Shown one piece after another: positions 1 through 8,091 of a stretch of DNA of 64,000 nt. The DNA is taken from NCBI GenBank assembly GCA_049972525.1, contig JBMFKI010000001.1, positions 62,001-126,000 on the forward strand, in the 5' to 3' direction. A program made the position numbers and the translations under genes. The stretch's first letter is position 1; the number at the start of each line of letters is the position of its first letter. The notes beneath the pieces are model-generated. The model was not told where the DNA came from. It saw nothing but the letters and a program-made list of their open reading frames with translations, and searched no databases. The stretch comes from JAVZLQ01 sp049972525. Lineage in GTDB: Archaea; Thermoproteota; Bathyarchaeia; Bathyarchaeales; Bathycorpusculaceae.

Positions 1-354
1 CCGATAAGCTTCCTCGGTGGAATTGACCCGGCAAACGGAAAAGTAATCGAGAAAAATCATGATTTATGTGGCGAGTGCGTAAAGGACAAGGTTCTGTGCT
101 TTCCACATGGACACGGATCAACTGTAGGCAGCTATGTCTTATATGCTCTTGCTAAGAAAAATTTGGCTCCGAAAGCCATAGTAAACAAAATAGCAGACCC
201 GGTTGTCGTCGCAGGAGCCATAATCGCAAATATCCCAATGGTTGACAAAATAGACATCTCGAAGATAAGGACAGGCGACTTACTTGAAGTTAATGCCACA
301 AAAGGTTTTGTTAAAATCATAAACAGAAAGGTGACGCAGACAAAATGTATTTAA
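1..354 (+). CDS. Phosphomevalonate dehydratase small subunit (aconitase X swivel domain, DUF126), 5' truncated
   Basis: The reading frame is open from base 1, so the N-terminus lies outside the window. It shows the AcnX swivel-domain signature GGIDPANGKVI, then CGECV and HGHGSTVGSYVL; the serine-containing GSTVGSY loop is typical of this small subunit. In the modified archaeal mevalonate pathway this subunit and the AcnX large subunit dehydrate 5-phosphomevalonate to trans-anhydromevalonate 5-phosphate on the way to isopentenyl phosphate. It overlaps the large-subunit gene by 10 bp, which implies translational coupling. The family assignment is firm. The substrate comes from knowledge of the archaeal pathway, not from this sequence. 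Confidence 0.85.
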   Translation, partial: PISFLGGIDPANGKVIEKNHDLCGECVKDKVLCFPHGHGSTVGSYVLYALAKKNLAPKAIVNKIADPVVVAGAIIANIPMVDKIDISKIRTGDLLEVNATKGFVKIINRKVTQTKCI

Positions 355-1517
355 CAAAAGAGGAAGAACGCGTATACGATGGAGAATTCGGCTGGGCAAA
401 CCAAATATGCATGAAAATCCTTGTGCGCCTAGGCGAACTTTTTGGTGCGGACAAGCTCACATCCATAAACTCCGCACATGTTTCAGGAGTTTCATACAAA
501 ACATTAGGAGATGCACCGTCAGATTTTCTAAAAGCCCTAGCAAAAGCCGATGCAAAAGTGCAGGTGAAGGCAACAACAAACCCACACAGCATAGACAAAA
601 AACACATCTGCAAAAAGATTCCACAAGAAATGTGTCAAAAACAGCGGACCATCACAAAAACTTTCGAAAAGATGGGCTTCACAAACTCTCTAACATGCAC
701 ACCGTACTACCTGGAAACGCCCAAACACAACTCACATTTAGCCTGGTCCGAATCATCAGCTGTTGTATACGCGAACTCCGTTCTAAAGGCATGGACAAAC
801 CGTGAAGGCGGTCCAAGCGCCCTTGCAGCAGCCATCATCGGAAAAACACCAAACTATGGAATGCATAAAGCTGAAGAACGCGAACCAAAAGCCATAGTAA
901 CATTAAACACAAAACTAAAAAACGAAACAGAATTCGGAGCCTTAGGAATCCTTCTAGGCGAAATTTTAGGCGACAAAATCCCAACAATAAAGGGCTTAGA
1001 AGGCGCCTCAAACGACGACTTGAAACAGTTAGGCGCTGCTATGGCATCAACTGGAATGATTAACATGTTCCACATCTATAATACAAATGTAAAAACAGAA
1101 AAACTTGAAAGAATAGACGTTGAAAGAAAAGATTTAGCACAGATAAGTCAAAAGCTAACGACATCAACAAAAAAGCCAGATCTAGTTTTCATCGGTTGCC
1201 CACATTGCTCGCTCAGTGAAATTAAAAAAGTTTCAAGCTTAATCGGTAACAGAAAAGTCAAAAGCGACATTGAATTTTGGGTTTGCACGTCAAGGCATAT
1301 CAAAGAAAAAGCTGGAAAATACGCAGACAAAATTGAAAAATGTGGAGGGCACATCATAACTGACACATGCGCAGTTGTCACATGGACAGAACAACTCGGC
1401 ATAAAAACAATAATGACAAACTCTGCGAAAACAGCTCATTACGCACCAACACTAAACAAGGCAGAAACAATATTTGCACCACTAGAAAACTGCCTAAAAG
1501 CAGCCGTAAAAGAATGA
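345..1517 (+). CDS. Phosphomevalonate dehydratase large subunit (aconitase X catalytic domain, DUF521)
   Basis: The 390-aa protein begins MYLTKEEERVYDGEFGW and has the AcnX motifs SGVSYKTLGDAP, LTCTPYY, IGCPHCSLSEI and DTCAVV. The conserved cysteines are expected iron-sulfur ligands. It forms the catalytic half of the dehydratase with the gene just upstream (10-bp overlap). Length matches archaeal AcnX proteins. Bacterial relatives act on hydroxyproline derivatives, but in archaea the split AcnX pair serves mevalonate metabolism, which fits an isoprenoid-lipid organism with GGGP synthase elsewhere in the window. Confidence 0.88.
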   Translation: MYLTKEEERVYDGEFGWANQICMKILVRLGELFGADKLTSINSAHVSGVSYKTLGDAPSDFLKALAKADAKVQVKATTNPHSIDKKHICKKIPQEMCQKQRTITKTFEKMGFTNSLTCTPYYLETPKHNSHLAWSESSAVVYANSVLKAWTNREGGPSALAAAIIGKTPNYGMHKAEEREPKAIVTLNTKLKNETEFGALGILLGEILGDKIPTIKGLEGASNDDLKQLGAAMASTGMINMFHIYNTNVKTEKLERIDVERKDLAQISQKLTTSTKKPDLVFIGCPHCSLSEIKKVSSLIGNRKVKSDIEFWVCTSRHIKEKAGKYADKIEKCGGHIITDTCAVVTWTEQLGIKTIMTNSAKTAHYAPTLNKAETIFAPLENCLKAAVKE

Positions 1518-1528
1518 GGAGGATAAGG

Positions 1529-1534
1529 TTTATT
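1529..1534 (+). promoter_or_regulatory. Putative TATA box of tRNA-Glu
   Basis: The run TTTATT lies about 35 bp upstream of the tRNA 5' end, right after the end of the dehydratase operon. The spacing would put initiation near 1557, a few bases before the mature tRNA. Based on spacing only. Confidence 0.35.
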
Positions 1535-1566
1535 CGAATGAAAAAGTAAATTGCATGTGCTTCCAC

Positions 1567-1641
1567 GCTCCGGTAGTATAGCCCGGTCAAGTATTCCGGC
1601 CTTTCGAGCCGGAGACGCGGGTCCGAATCCCGCCCGGAGCA
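1567..1641 (+). tRNA. tRNA-Glu (anticodon UUC)
   Basis: A complete cloverleaf is visible. The acceptor stem GCTCCGG pairs with CCGGAGC, the anticodon stem CCGGC/GCCGG encloses loop CTTTCGA (anticodon TTC), and the T-arm is GCGGG/CCCGC around TCCGAAT. The discriminator base is A and CCA is not encoded. There is no intron. Its last 14 bases recur at 3253-3266, marking the tRNA as an integration target. Confidence 0.95.
1628..1641 (+). repeat. attL-like direct repeat (tRNA-Glu 3' end)
   Basis: TCCCGCCCGGAGCA at the tRNA 3' end is identical to 3253-3266. It covers the T-stem 3' strand, acceptor 3' strand and discriminator base. Confidence 0.65.
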
Positions 1642-1769
1642 TTTAATTTTAAGTTCGTTTTGGGCTTATTTCAACTAAAAAAGACTAATTTAAGTTATTT
1701 TTAAAAGCGGGCGTAAATTAGAAACGAATTTACTGGCAAAAAGCCATTTACTTTGAGTTTAGATATCAG

Positions 1770-2030
1770 TTAAGTTTGTCGGTAGACACGTTTGCGATGA
1801 CCCACAACCAATAAAAATACTTCATTTTTCTTAACTTGATAAAGAACTCTGTAATCACCTACTCTTAAAGAGTAAACGCCTTTCCATTCACCGCGTAAGG
1901 GCTTTCCTACGTAAGGGTTGGTCTTTAATATGTTGATCTCTCGAAGCATTCGCACTTGAACATCTCTATCTAAAGCTTTAATGTTCTTTAAGAAACGAGG
2001 CGTAAAACGAATTTCAAATTTCGCCTTCAA
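1770..2030 (-). CDS. RelE/ParE-family toxin
   Basis: This 86-aa protein shows the compact RelE fold pattern: an N-terminal strand, a helix (FLKNIKALDRDVQVRMLREI), then KPLRGEWKGVYSLRVGDYRVLY and a terminal VGHRKRVY. RelE-type toxins are ribosome-dependent mRNA nucleases, neutralised by a cognate antitoxin. The start is a TTG at 2030 inside the antitoxin gene, a 17-bp overlap typical of coupled toxin-antitoxin operons. It lies inside the tRNA-Glu island and appears intact. Family is clear; activity and mRNA specificity cannot be read from sequence. Confidence 0.85.
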   Translation of the reverse strand: MKAKFEIRFTPRFLKNIKALDRDVQVRMLREINILKTNPYVGKPLRGEWKGVYSLRVGDYRVLYQVKKNEVFLLVVGHRKRVYRQT

Positions 2031-2214
2031 GGTTTAACTCTCTTATAAGCTCATCAAGCGGTCTAGCCTTGCCTTCTTCAACCTCTCGCAAAGCAATCTT
2101 CAAATCTTTAACAAGTTTCTTATCCTGTATAACCTCAAGGGTTTCCAATAGTTCATCCATTAAACTGGCAGCCTTTGTTAGTAATTCTTTCTCTTCCTCT
2201 GTTAAGAGAGCCAT
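2014..2214 (-). CDS. RelB-like antitoxin
   Basis: This 66-aa acidic helical protein begins MALLTEEEKELLTKAASL. Its C-terminal segment EGKARPLDELIRELN resembles the toxin-wrapping tail of archaeal RelB antitoxins. It is first in the operon and overlaps the toxin by 17 bp. No obvious DNA-binding motif is seen at the N-terminus, so autoregulation is unproven. Assigned mainly from size, composition and position. Confidence 0.75.
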   Translation of the reverse strand: MALLTEEEKELLTKAASLMDELLETLEVIQDKKLVKDLKIALREVEEGKARPLDELIRELNLEGEI

Positions 2215-2235
2215 TTACCTTCTACAACCTCTCCA

Positions 2236-2246
2236 GATATAAAATC
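2236..2246 (-). promoter_or_regulatory. Putative TATA box of the RelBE-like operon
   Basis: On the minus strand this reads GATTTTATATC. Its centre lies about 26 bp upstream of the antitoxin ATG at 2214, predicting a leaderless transcript, a common archaeal arrangement. Confidence 0.45.
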
Positions 2247-2348
2247 TCTACAGGCGTTTTAACTCTTACTCTCAAAACCAGCAGAAAACTACAAACTAAA
2301 ATCTATTAAAATCGAAAATTGAAGCATATTCTTTCTCAACCTTCAAAT

Positions 2349-2886
2349 ATGCAAGAGAAAATGAAATGCGAAGGAACAACGCTAAAGTGCTGGCAATGCG
2401 GAAAAAACAGGTAAAATTGCAGATACAACCAAGTATTATTACTCAGCGGGAGGAGAGTATTTCTTAGCCGCGGTTAAATTCAAAATGGCTCTAATGCTTT
2501 TAGGGCACCCTTCGAAATCCTCACTTGTAGGTGACAAATTGCTTAGTTATGAATCAAGGCTAATAGACTCGCTTGAAGGCAGTTGCAGTTGCTATGAAAA
2601 GCGGCTTAACTTTTCAAAAATGCGGGGCTACTGCACTGCCGACGATATAAGGAGAGCTATCAAAACCTATGAGAAAACAAGAGAATTAGCCAAGAAAACG
2701 AATAATAAGGAGATTATATATGAATGCTCAAAAGCCATAATGCTTCTTTCGGCGGATGTTAAAGAAACTAGAGATTCAATAAAAGGTTGTCGAGAAATTT
2801 GTGAATCACTGTATAGATCAAGGCTCAGATCTTACATTAAAGCAAAGCTTAGCTCGGTCAATCCAACGAACTGGTTTAAGAGTTAG
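2349..2886 (+). pseudogene. Frameshifted gene in the tRNA-Glu island (zinc-knuckle start, unknown helical protein)
   Basis: A short frame starts ATG at 2349 (MQEKMKCEGTTLKCWQCGK) and stops at 2414. The next frame is open from 2386 and continues to 2886. Removing one A from the A-run at 2402-2407 joins them as CWQCGKTGKIADTTKYYYSAG followed by a 133-residue helical segment. The result would be a paired-cysteine N-terminus plus helical protein of about 178 aa. I do not recognise the family. It is either a pseudogene in the decayed element or a homopolymer sequencing error. Confidence 0.55.
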
Positions 2887-2890
2887 TTAT

Positions 2891-2923
2891 CCCCCGCTCT
2901 AAACTCAGACGATTTAGGGGGCG
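2891..2923 (+). terminator. Hairpin after the frameshifted gene
   Basis: CCCCC and CTAAA on the left pair with TTTAG and GGGGC on the right around a small loop, leaving a GCT bulge. It sits just past the stop at 2886. A T-run is lacking, so a terminator role is only a guess. Confidence 0.3.
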
Positions 2924-3210
2924 ATTAGTTCAAACTATAATCGGGAAACTGGCAGGGACCCTGATGATTTGTCAAATGAAGAAACCCCGCTTAGTTTTGC
3001 AAACATCAATCATTTACAAAAGATAATTTCCAATGATAGCTTTGGGAGAACTATTTTAAGAATGACTTTGTAAATTTAGAGGAGTTTAACGCTAACATGT
3101 CAATCATCGTTAGGATAAGACACCCAGCAATGCATGTAAGAGAAACAAATATTTTTGAGGCTGCAGTAACTCCGGCTTTATGGATTTTGGAAAGACCCAG
3201 AATCAGTTAA
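2918..3210 (+). pseudogene. Remnant of a HEPN/Swt1-like C-terminal domain, frameshifted
   Basis: The first frame (2918-3073) reads ...ETPLSFANINHLQKIISNDSFG and then goes out of phase. The next frame continues ENYFKNDFVNLEEFNANMS then IIVRIRHPAMHVRETN and stops at 3210. One extra G within GGG near 3048 restores a continuous protein. The pattern of an asparagine-rich helix followed by R-x-P-x-x-H resembles the RNPxxH region of HEPN or Swt1-type C-terminal domains, which occur in defence and toxin proteins. There is no start codon in frame, so it is a fragment. The HEPN link is tentative. Confidence 0.45.
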
Positions 3211-3252
3211 TATAATAATTTAGATAATTTTACCAGTAATTTCGTGCGCCGT

Positions 3253-3266
3253 TCCCGCCCGGAGCA
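3253..3266 (+). repeat. attR-like copy of the tRNA-Glu 3' end
   Basis: TCCCGCCCGGAGCA exactly repeats the last 14 bases of tRNA-Glu (1628-1641). No anticodon arm or 5' half precedes it, so it is not a second tRNA. Confidence 0.65.
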
Positions 3267-3336
3267 CTTTATCTCGAAGTTAAAGCTCAAATAGGGAATC
3301 TTGTCAATGTATATTCTTCACGACTGAGGGTCAATC

Positions 3337-4869
3337 GTGGAAGCATTAGAGTCAAGCTATAAAAAGTTGATGGAAAAAGTTAAGAATCTGTTGATTTTTC
3401 GGTCAGCCGAGTCTATTATTCATTGGGATATGGAAACTATGATGCCTCCAAAGGCAATTGGCATAAGAAGCCAGCAACTTGCTCTGCTGAGCACAATAGA
3501 GCACAAAATGAGCACTGATCCTGAAATTGGGAGGCTGCTTGAAGAGATTATGCGCAACCCGCATTATGAAATGCTTAGTGAAGTTCAAAAGAGGAACGTT
3601 TACTTGGTAAAGAAGCAGTATGATGAGCAAACAAGGCTTCCAGAAGAGCTTGTTGCAGCTATTGCAAAACAAAGAGCTATAACAACGGACATTTGGAAGA
3701 AAGCGAAGATTGCCAAAAACTTTGCTGTGTTTAAACCTGAACTTGAAAAGCTTTTGGAGTTAGAGAAAAAAGCTGCAGAAATACTGATGGAAGTGAAAAA
3801 GACGAAGACGCCTTATGATGCATTGATTGACATTTTTGAGCCAAAAATGACGACTGAAACGATAACGAGGATATTTAGTGAATTGAGGGAAGGTTTAGTT
3901 TCGCTACTCGGCAAATGTCAAACTGCCCCGAAAAAGCCTGACGCCAGCATTTTGCAGCGTAGAATTCCTATAGACGTGCAGCGTAAAATCGCAAAGGAGC
4001 TTGCAAAAACCGTTGAATATGACGTTGAATCAAACATGGCTGGAGGCAGAATTGACGAGACTGAACATCCATTCACAAGTGGTTATTATGATGATGTGCG
4101 TATAACAACACATTACTATGAAGATAATTTTGCATCATCTATATTTTCGGTACTGCATGAAGCTGGACATGCCATGTACGAACAAAATCTAAATCCAGAA
4201 TGGATTTATCAGCCAGTTGGAACAGCATGCTCATCTGGGTTTCATGAATCACAATCCCGCTTCTTGGAAAATATTATTGGAAGGTCAAAGGAGTTTTGGA
4301 GCTACTTCTTGCCAAAACTTAAGGAGTTGACAGGCAGCGCACTCTCAGATGTTAGTTTAGATGCCTTCGTCCATGCAATAAATGAAGTGAAGCCATCAAA
4401 AATACGGGTTGAAGCAGACGAAGTTACATACTGCCTACACATAATTATAAGGTTCAACATTGAACGAGACCTATTCGCTGAAAAATTAACTGTAAAAGAG
4501 CTGCCAGAATCATGGAATCAAAGTTATAAGGACTATCTGGGCTTAACAATTGAGAACGACTCTGAAGGGGTAATGCAGGACACCCATTGGGCTAGCGGGT
4601 TGTTCGGCTATTTCCCAAGTTACGCATTAGGCAATGTGTACAGTGGACAAATACTTGCGCAAATGGAAAAAGAATTGGCAAATTGGAGGGAACAGATAAG
4701 CATAGGAAAATTCCATCCAATAAAAGATTGGCTGATAAATAACGTTCACAAGTATGGAAATCTTTACGACCCTGCAGACCTTATTAAGAAAATAACTGGC
4801 ATGCAGTTAAACGTCAAACCGTACATGGAATACCTTGAAGAGAAATACTCCAAACTTTATGGCTTCTAA
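3337..4869 (+). CDS. Carboxypeptidase Taq, metallopeptidase family M32
   Basis: This 510-aa protein has the M32 zinc site HEAGH at residues 274-278 and the downstream HESQS at 303-307, which supplies the third ligand. Family members are cytosolic metallocarboxypeptidases that remove C-terminal residues in peptide turnover. Full family length (about 500 aa). The start is a GTG at 3337 placed just beyond the tRNA-Glu island; an ATG 33 bp further in is possible but would trim a conserved helix. Confidence 0.93.
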   Translation: MEALESSYKKLMEKVKNLLIFRSAESIIHWDMETMMPPKAIGIRSQQLALLSTIEHKMSTDPEIGRLLEEIMRNPHYEMLSEVQKRNVYLVKKQYDEQTRLPEELVAAIAKQRAITTDIWKKAKIAKNFAVFKPELEKLLELEKKAAEILMEVKKTKTPYDALIDIFEPKMTTETITRIFSELREGLVSLLGKCQTAPKKPDASILQRRIPIDVQRKIAKELAKTVEYDVESNMAGGRIDETEHPFTSGYYDDVRITTHYYEDNFASSIFSVLHEAGHAMYEQNLNPEWIYQPVGTACSSGFHESQSRFLENIIGRSKEFWSYFLPKLKELTGSALSDVSLDAFVHAINEVKPSKIRVEADEVTYCLHIIIRFNIERDLFAEKLTVKELPESWNQSYKDYLGLTIENDSEGVMQDTHWASGLFGYFPSYALGNVYSGQILAQMEKELANWREQISIGKFHPIKDWLINNVHKYGNLYDPADLIKKITGMQLNVKPYMEYLEEKYSKLYGF

Positions 4870-5061
4870 TCATTTTTCACGCTTACTTATAAATTCATAG
4901 ACCTTAAGAAAAACCTCAGCAAAAAAGCCGCCAGCCATAAGGGCTACGCCTGTCCAGCCTACTGACGCGTCATAGTAATTTGCCCCGTACAGAAAAAAGG
5001 CAACACCAACTATAAAGACCAAAAGACACGTAATATCTTGCAAACGCATTTTACATACCAC
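4870..5061 (-). CDS. Small two-helix membrane protein, unknown
   Basis: This 63-aa protein has two hydrophobic segments (CLLVFIVGVAFFLYGA and VALMAGGFFAEVFL) and a short charged tail (KVYEFISKREK). I do not recognise a family. Its stop abuts the stop of the convergent M32 peptidase with no gap. A second ATG four codons in is an equally good start. Confidence 0.55.
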   Translation of the reverse strand: MVCKMRLQDITCLLVFIVGVAFFLYGANYYDASVGWTGVALMAGGFFAEVFLKVYEFISKREK

Positions 5062-5164
5062 ATATGAATTTAAGTCTTTAACTACTTCAAAGTATATAGG
5101 CTTACCGATGCCACAGCAATATGCAAAAACATTTTAAACAGTTAAGTCCGACAAGCAATCGCCG

Positions 5165-5189
5165 AAAAACCTAAAGGAGAAAGGTTTTT
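5165..5189. repeat. Inverted repeat with T-run upstream of fae-hps
   Basis: AAAAACC (5165-5171) and GGTTTTT (5183-5189) form a 7-bp stem around an 11-base loop. On the plus strand it resembles a stem plus T-tract terminator, but no plus-strand gene ends immediately upstream. Confidence 0.35.
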
Positions 5190-5232
5190 ACGTTCAAAAG
5201 ATGCACGCACATATTAAAAGCCTTTCCGACAG

Positions 5233-5243
5233 TTTTATATATA
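5233..5243 (+). promoter_or_regulatory. TATA box of the HTH-Fae-Hps gene
   Basis: TTTTATATATA lies about 38 bp upstream of the ATG at 5276 and predicts initiation near 5264, giving a leader of about a dozen bases. This supports the long N-terminal start over the internal ATG at 5510. Confidence 0.6.
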
Positions 5244-5275
5244 CCATGTCGAGATATTAATAATGTGAACCGTAA

Positions 5276-6733
5276 ATGTCGGAACGTGATGCAAGAAAGC
5301 CGAAATCTAGAGAAGAATTAATCGACATGCTTAAAGAAGCTATAAAGAAAGAGGCTAAAGCGCGTAGTCTTCTGGCTGGAAAACCGACAAAACCTACAGT
5401 GTCTGGAACAGCGAAAATGCTAAACATCCATAGGGATACATTGTATTCGTGGCTTAAGGAGTTTAGTGTCGACTTTGAAGAAATAGTACGAGAAGAATCG
5501 GCAAATTTGATGTCGGAAACTGTTGAATTTCCAAAGAAATACACGTATCTGATTGGAGAGGCACTCGTGGGAGAAGGAAATGAGGTGGCACATATAGACC
5601 TTTTAATAGGCGACAAAGATGGACCTGTCGGAGAAGCCTTTGCCACTGGCATGGCAAGCCTTTCTCAAGGGCACACCCCACTTTTAGCGGTTATAAGGCC
5701 AAATCTTCCGCCAAAGCCGCACACGTTACTCGTACCAAAGGTTACCGTTAAAAATCTTGAGGATGCAAACAAAGTGTTTGGGCCTGTGCAGGCGGCTGTA
5801 GCGAAGGCTGTTGCAGATGCTGCTGAGGAGGGGCTGATCCCAAAGGATAAAATTGATGATTGGGTTATAATTTGCAGCGCTTTTGTACATCCGCAAGCAA
5901 GTGATTACCGCAAGATATATCACTACAATTATGGTGCAACGAAACTTGCGTTAAAAAGAGCCTTAGCAAAGTATCCAACACTGGAAAAGATTTTCTATGA
6001 TAAAGACAGAGCAAAGCATCCAATAATGGGATTCAAAGTGCCCCGCTTATGGAGACCACCATACGTGCAAATTTCACTTGACATTCCAGATTTAGATAGA
6101 ACAAAGAAGATTTTAACGCAGATTCCGAGAAGCGACAGGATAATACTTGAAGCAGGCACTCCATTGATAAAAAGATACGGAACAAAAGTGATAAGCGACT
6201 TGAGGGAAATCGCAAAAGACGTATTCATAATAGCAGATTTAAAAACATTGGATGTTGGAAAAGTCGAGGTTGATATAGCCTACGATGAAACCGCTGATGC
6301 AGTAATTGCTGCTGGATTAGCGCCAACTGAAACGATAGATTCGTTTATCCATGAAGCAAAGCGGCTTGGAATATACGCCATGGTGGACATGTTAAATGTG
6401 GAAAAGCCTATTGAAAAACTGAAGACGCTAAACGAGTTTCCAGATGCAATAATAATTCATCGTGGAATAGATGAAGAAACAGGAAAAACGATAGGATTAG
6501 ATTTGATAGATCAGCTACGACAAACTTTCAAGGATAAAAAGTTTCTAATAGCTGTTGCTGGCGGAATAGTGCCAGAAACTGCAAAAGAAGCGCTGGAGAG
6601 AGGCGCAGACATAATAGTTGTTGGAAGATACGTAACGCAGTCAAAGGATGTAGAGCGTGCTGTCAGAGATTTCCTCGAGTTAACGCCTGCAATGCGAGAA
6701 GATGTAGACCTCTTCAGAGTTCATGTTGAATAG
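5276..6733 (+). CDS. fae-hps: Bifunctional formaldehyde-activating enzyme / 3-hexulose-6-phosphate synthase with N-terminal HTH domain
   Basis: The protein is 485 aa. Residues 88 to about 250 are Fae (IGEALVGEGNEVAHIDLLIG, with the family's active-site His at 106). Residues about 262 to 485 are Hps (QISLDIPDLDRT, ADLKTLDVG, VAGGIVPETA). Together they interconvert formaldehyde plus carrier, or ribulose 5-phosphate, with hexulose 6-phosphate. In archaea this mainly makes pentoses. Residues 1-80 are an extra region with a helix-turn-helix look (VSGTAKMLNIHRDTLYSWLK, 42-61) that I do not know from Fae-Hps proteins. An internal ATG at 5510 would give a standard-size enzyme, but it has no ribosome site and the TATA box sits upstream of 5276. 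DNA binding by the extension is inference. Confidence 0.92.
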   Translation: MSERDARKPKSREELIDMLKEAIKKEAKARSLLAGKPTKPTVSGTAKMLNIHRDTLYSWLKEFSVDFEEIVREESANLMSETVEFPKKYTYLIGEALVGEGNEVAHIDLLIGDKDGPVGEAFATGMASLSQGHTPLLAVIRPNLPPKPHTLLVPKVTVKNLEDANKVFGPVQAAVAKAVADAAEEGLIPKDKIDDWVIICSAFVHPQASDYRKIYHYNYGATKLALKRALAKYPTLEKIFYDKDRAKHPIMGFKVPRLWRPPYVQISLDIPDLDRTKKILTQIPRSDRIILEAGTPLIKRYGTKVISDLREIAKDVFIIADLKTLDVGKVEVDIAYDETADAVIAAGLAPTETIDSFIHEAKRLGIYAMVDMLNVEKPIEKLKTLNEFPDAIIIHRGIDEETGKTIGLDLIDQLRQTFKDKKFLIAVAGGIVPETAKEALERGADIIVVGRYVTQSKDVERAVRDFLELTPAMREDVDLFRVHVE

Positions 6734-6747
6734 CAGCATAATCAAGG

Positions 6748-7971
6748 TTATATGAACAATTTGAAGGCTAAATAAGCAAAAAGAAATAGCAAACCAGCTG
6801 TCAAGAATACATAAACAAAACCAAACGTTTGAGCAATGAAAGGACCTATGAAAGCCCCGCTTGCGCTGCCAATGCCCACAAGCACATCAAAAAGTCCAGC
6901 TTTACCCTTTGGTATAAGCTCCATTGATAGATACAAGGCATTAATCAGGTAAATAGCGTAGGCAAAGCCTAACATAAACAGAATTATGGCTATAATGGCA
7001 ATAGTAACATTATAGAAAGGCGGCTGCGTTGTTAAAATTAAAAGGAACGTTAAGATACCACGGAATAGCACGATTCTGCCGATGTTAACATTTTCAGTTT
7101 TTGATTCAAAACTTTTGCCAGCAAAAAAGTAGCCTATAACGCCGCCACTTGAGTTTATGACGAAAATCGCAAAGACTATACTGGAAGGAAGTGTTGCAGC
7201 GGCAGCAAGATTGCTTATGAAAATTGGCATTGGCGTGAAGAGTAAACTCGTAGCAAAAGAGAAGAAAGCAAGCCCTAGGCAGAATATACCCAAATTTTCC
7301 CCTCTCAACCTTTCATTAGGAGAAACGCCGTCTATCACCCTAGAAAATATGGAAACTCCTTTGTAGGCAAAGCTAACAGCTTTCTCTATCGACACCAAAC
7401 TTCTTTCAAAAATTATTATGGGATCCTCAACAAAGAAAAATGCTGCAAAAAATGCTGCAATATTCAAGCCGCTGCATAACAACAAAGTGGATCTTACATT
7501 GAAGCCTAAGCTTGAGGTTAGAACGCCTAAAACTAAGCCAATAAGCCAGCCGATCTCCGTAAAACATTCATAAGAGGCAAAAACTTTTTTCCATTCTTCA
7601 TGTGAGTAAAGCTCAGCGACAAGCACGTTTTTCGGTGGTTCATGTGCAACGTGAAATAGTGCCATAACAGAATAAAGGATAACAAGTGTAGTAGCATTGT
7701 TGACGATGGAGAACAGATAAAGCAACGTTGCCAGAACTGAAAACGACATTAATATGTAAATCTTGTAGTGCCTTGTTCTGTCACACATGTAACCCCAAAA
7801 GAAGGAGGCAGGTATGGACAAAAGAATAGCGGTTGCGGACATGACTCCAACCCAGAGCAGCGAACCAGAAAGATAGACAATGTATAATGGAAGAAAAACC
7901 GAAAGCAAGCCGAACGCGATCTCGTGGAAGAAGAAACCTAACCGCCACATGACCCTTAAATGAAGAAACAT
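6748..7971 (-). CDS. MFS transporter
   Basis: This 407-aa, strongly hydrophobic protein has about 12 predicted membrane helices and the MFS loop 2-3 motif region (FFWGYMCDRTRHYKIY). The middle cytoplasmic loop (FERSLVSIEKAVSFAYKGVSIF) separates the two six-helix halves. Such proteins move small solutes by proton coupling; the substrate cannot be told. It is transcribed convergently with fae-hps and divergently from the S6e gene. An internal ATG at 7950 is an alternative start. Confidence 0.85.
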   Translation of the reverse strand: MFLHLRVMWRLGFFFHEIAFGLLSVFLPLYIVYLSGSLLWVGVMSATAILLSIPASFFWGYMCDRTRHYKIYILMSFSVLATLLYLFSIVNNATTLVILYSVMALFHVAHEPPKNVLVAELYSHEEWKKVFASYECFTEIGWLIGLVLGVLTSSLGFNVRSTLLLCSGLNIAAFFAAFFFVEDPIIIFERSLVSIEKAVSFAYKGVSIFSRVIDGVSPNERLRGENLGIFCLGLAFFSFATSLLFTPMPIFISNLAAAATLPSSIVFAIFVINSSGGVIGYFFAGKSFESKTENVNIGRIVLFRGILTFLLILTTQPPFYNVTIAIIAIILFMLGFAYAIYLINALYLSMELIPKGKAGLFDVLVGIGSASGAFIGPFIAQTFGFVYVFLTAGLLFLFAYLAFKLFI

Positions 7972-8091
7972 TTACGAAATAAACTTTTACTCGCGAAACC
8001 GTTTTTCAGCCGAAGCGACGCAACATTTTCATAAATCCTTAATAGAGAGATGCTCAACTTTCATAACACTAACATGGAGCGTTCAGCGTTA

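Larger units (their letters stand above)
1628..3266. mobile_element. Decayed integrative element inserted at tRNA-Glu
   Basis: About 1.6 kb between the 3' end of tRNA-Glu (1628-1641) and an exact 14-bp copy of it (3253-3266). This is the classic attL/attR arrangement of archaeal elements that integrate into tRNA genes. The cargo is a RelBE-like toxin-antitoxin pair on the minus strand and two frameshifted genes on the plus strand. No integrase is left, so the element looks immobile. The repeat is directly visible. The integration history is inference. Confidence 0.6.

Noticed and set aside
3250..3270. Second tRNA-Glu gene suggested by CCCGCCCGGAGCA
   Set aside because: Only the 3' end is present, with no anticodon or D arm. 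It is better explained as an attachment-site copy.
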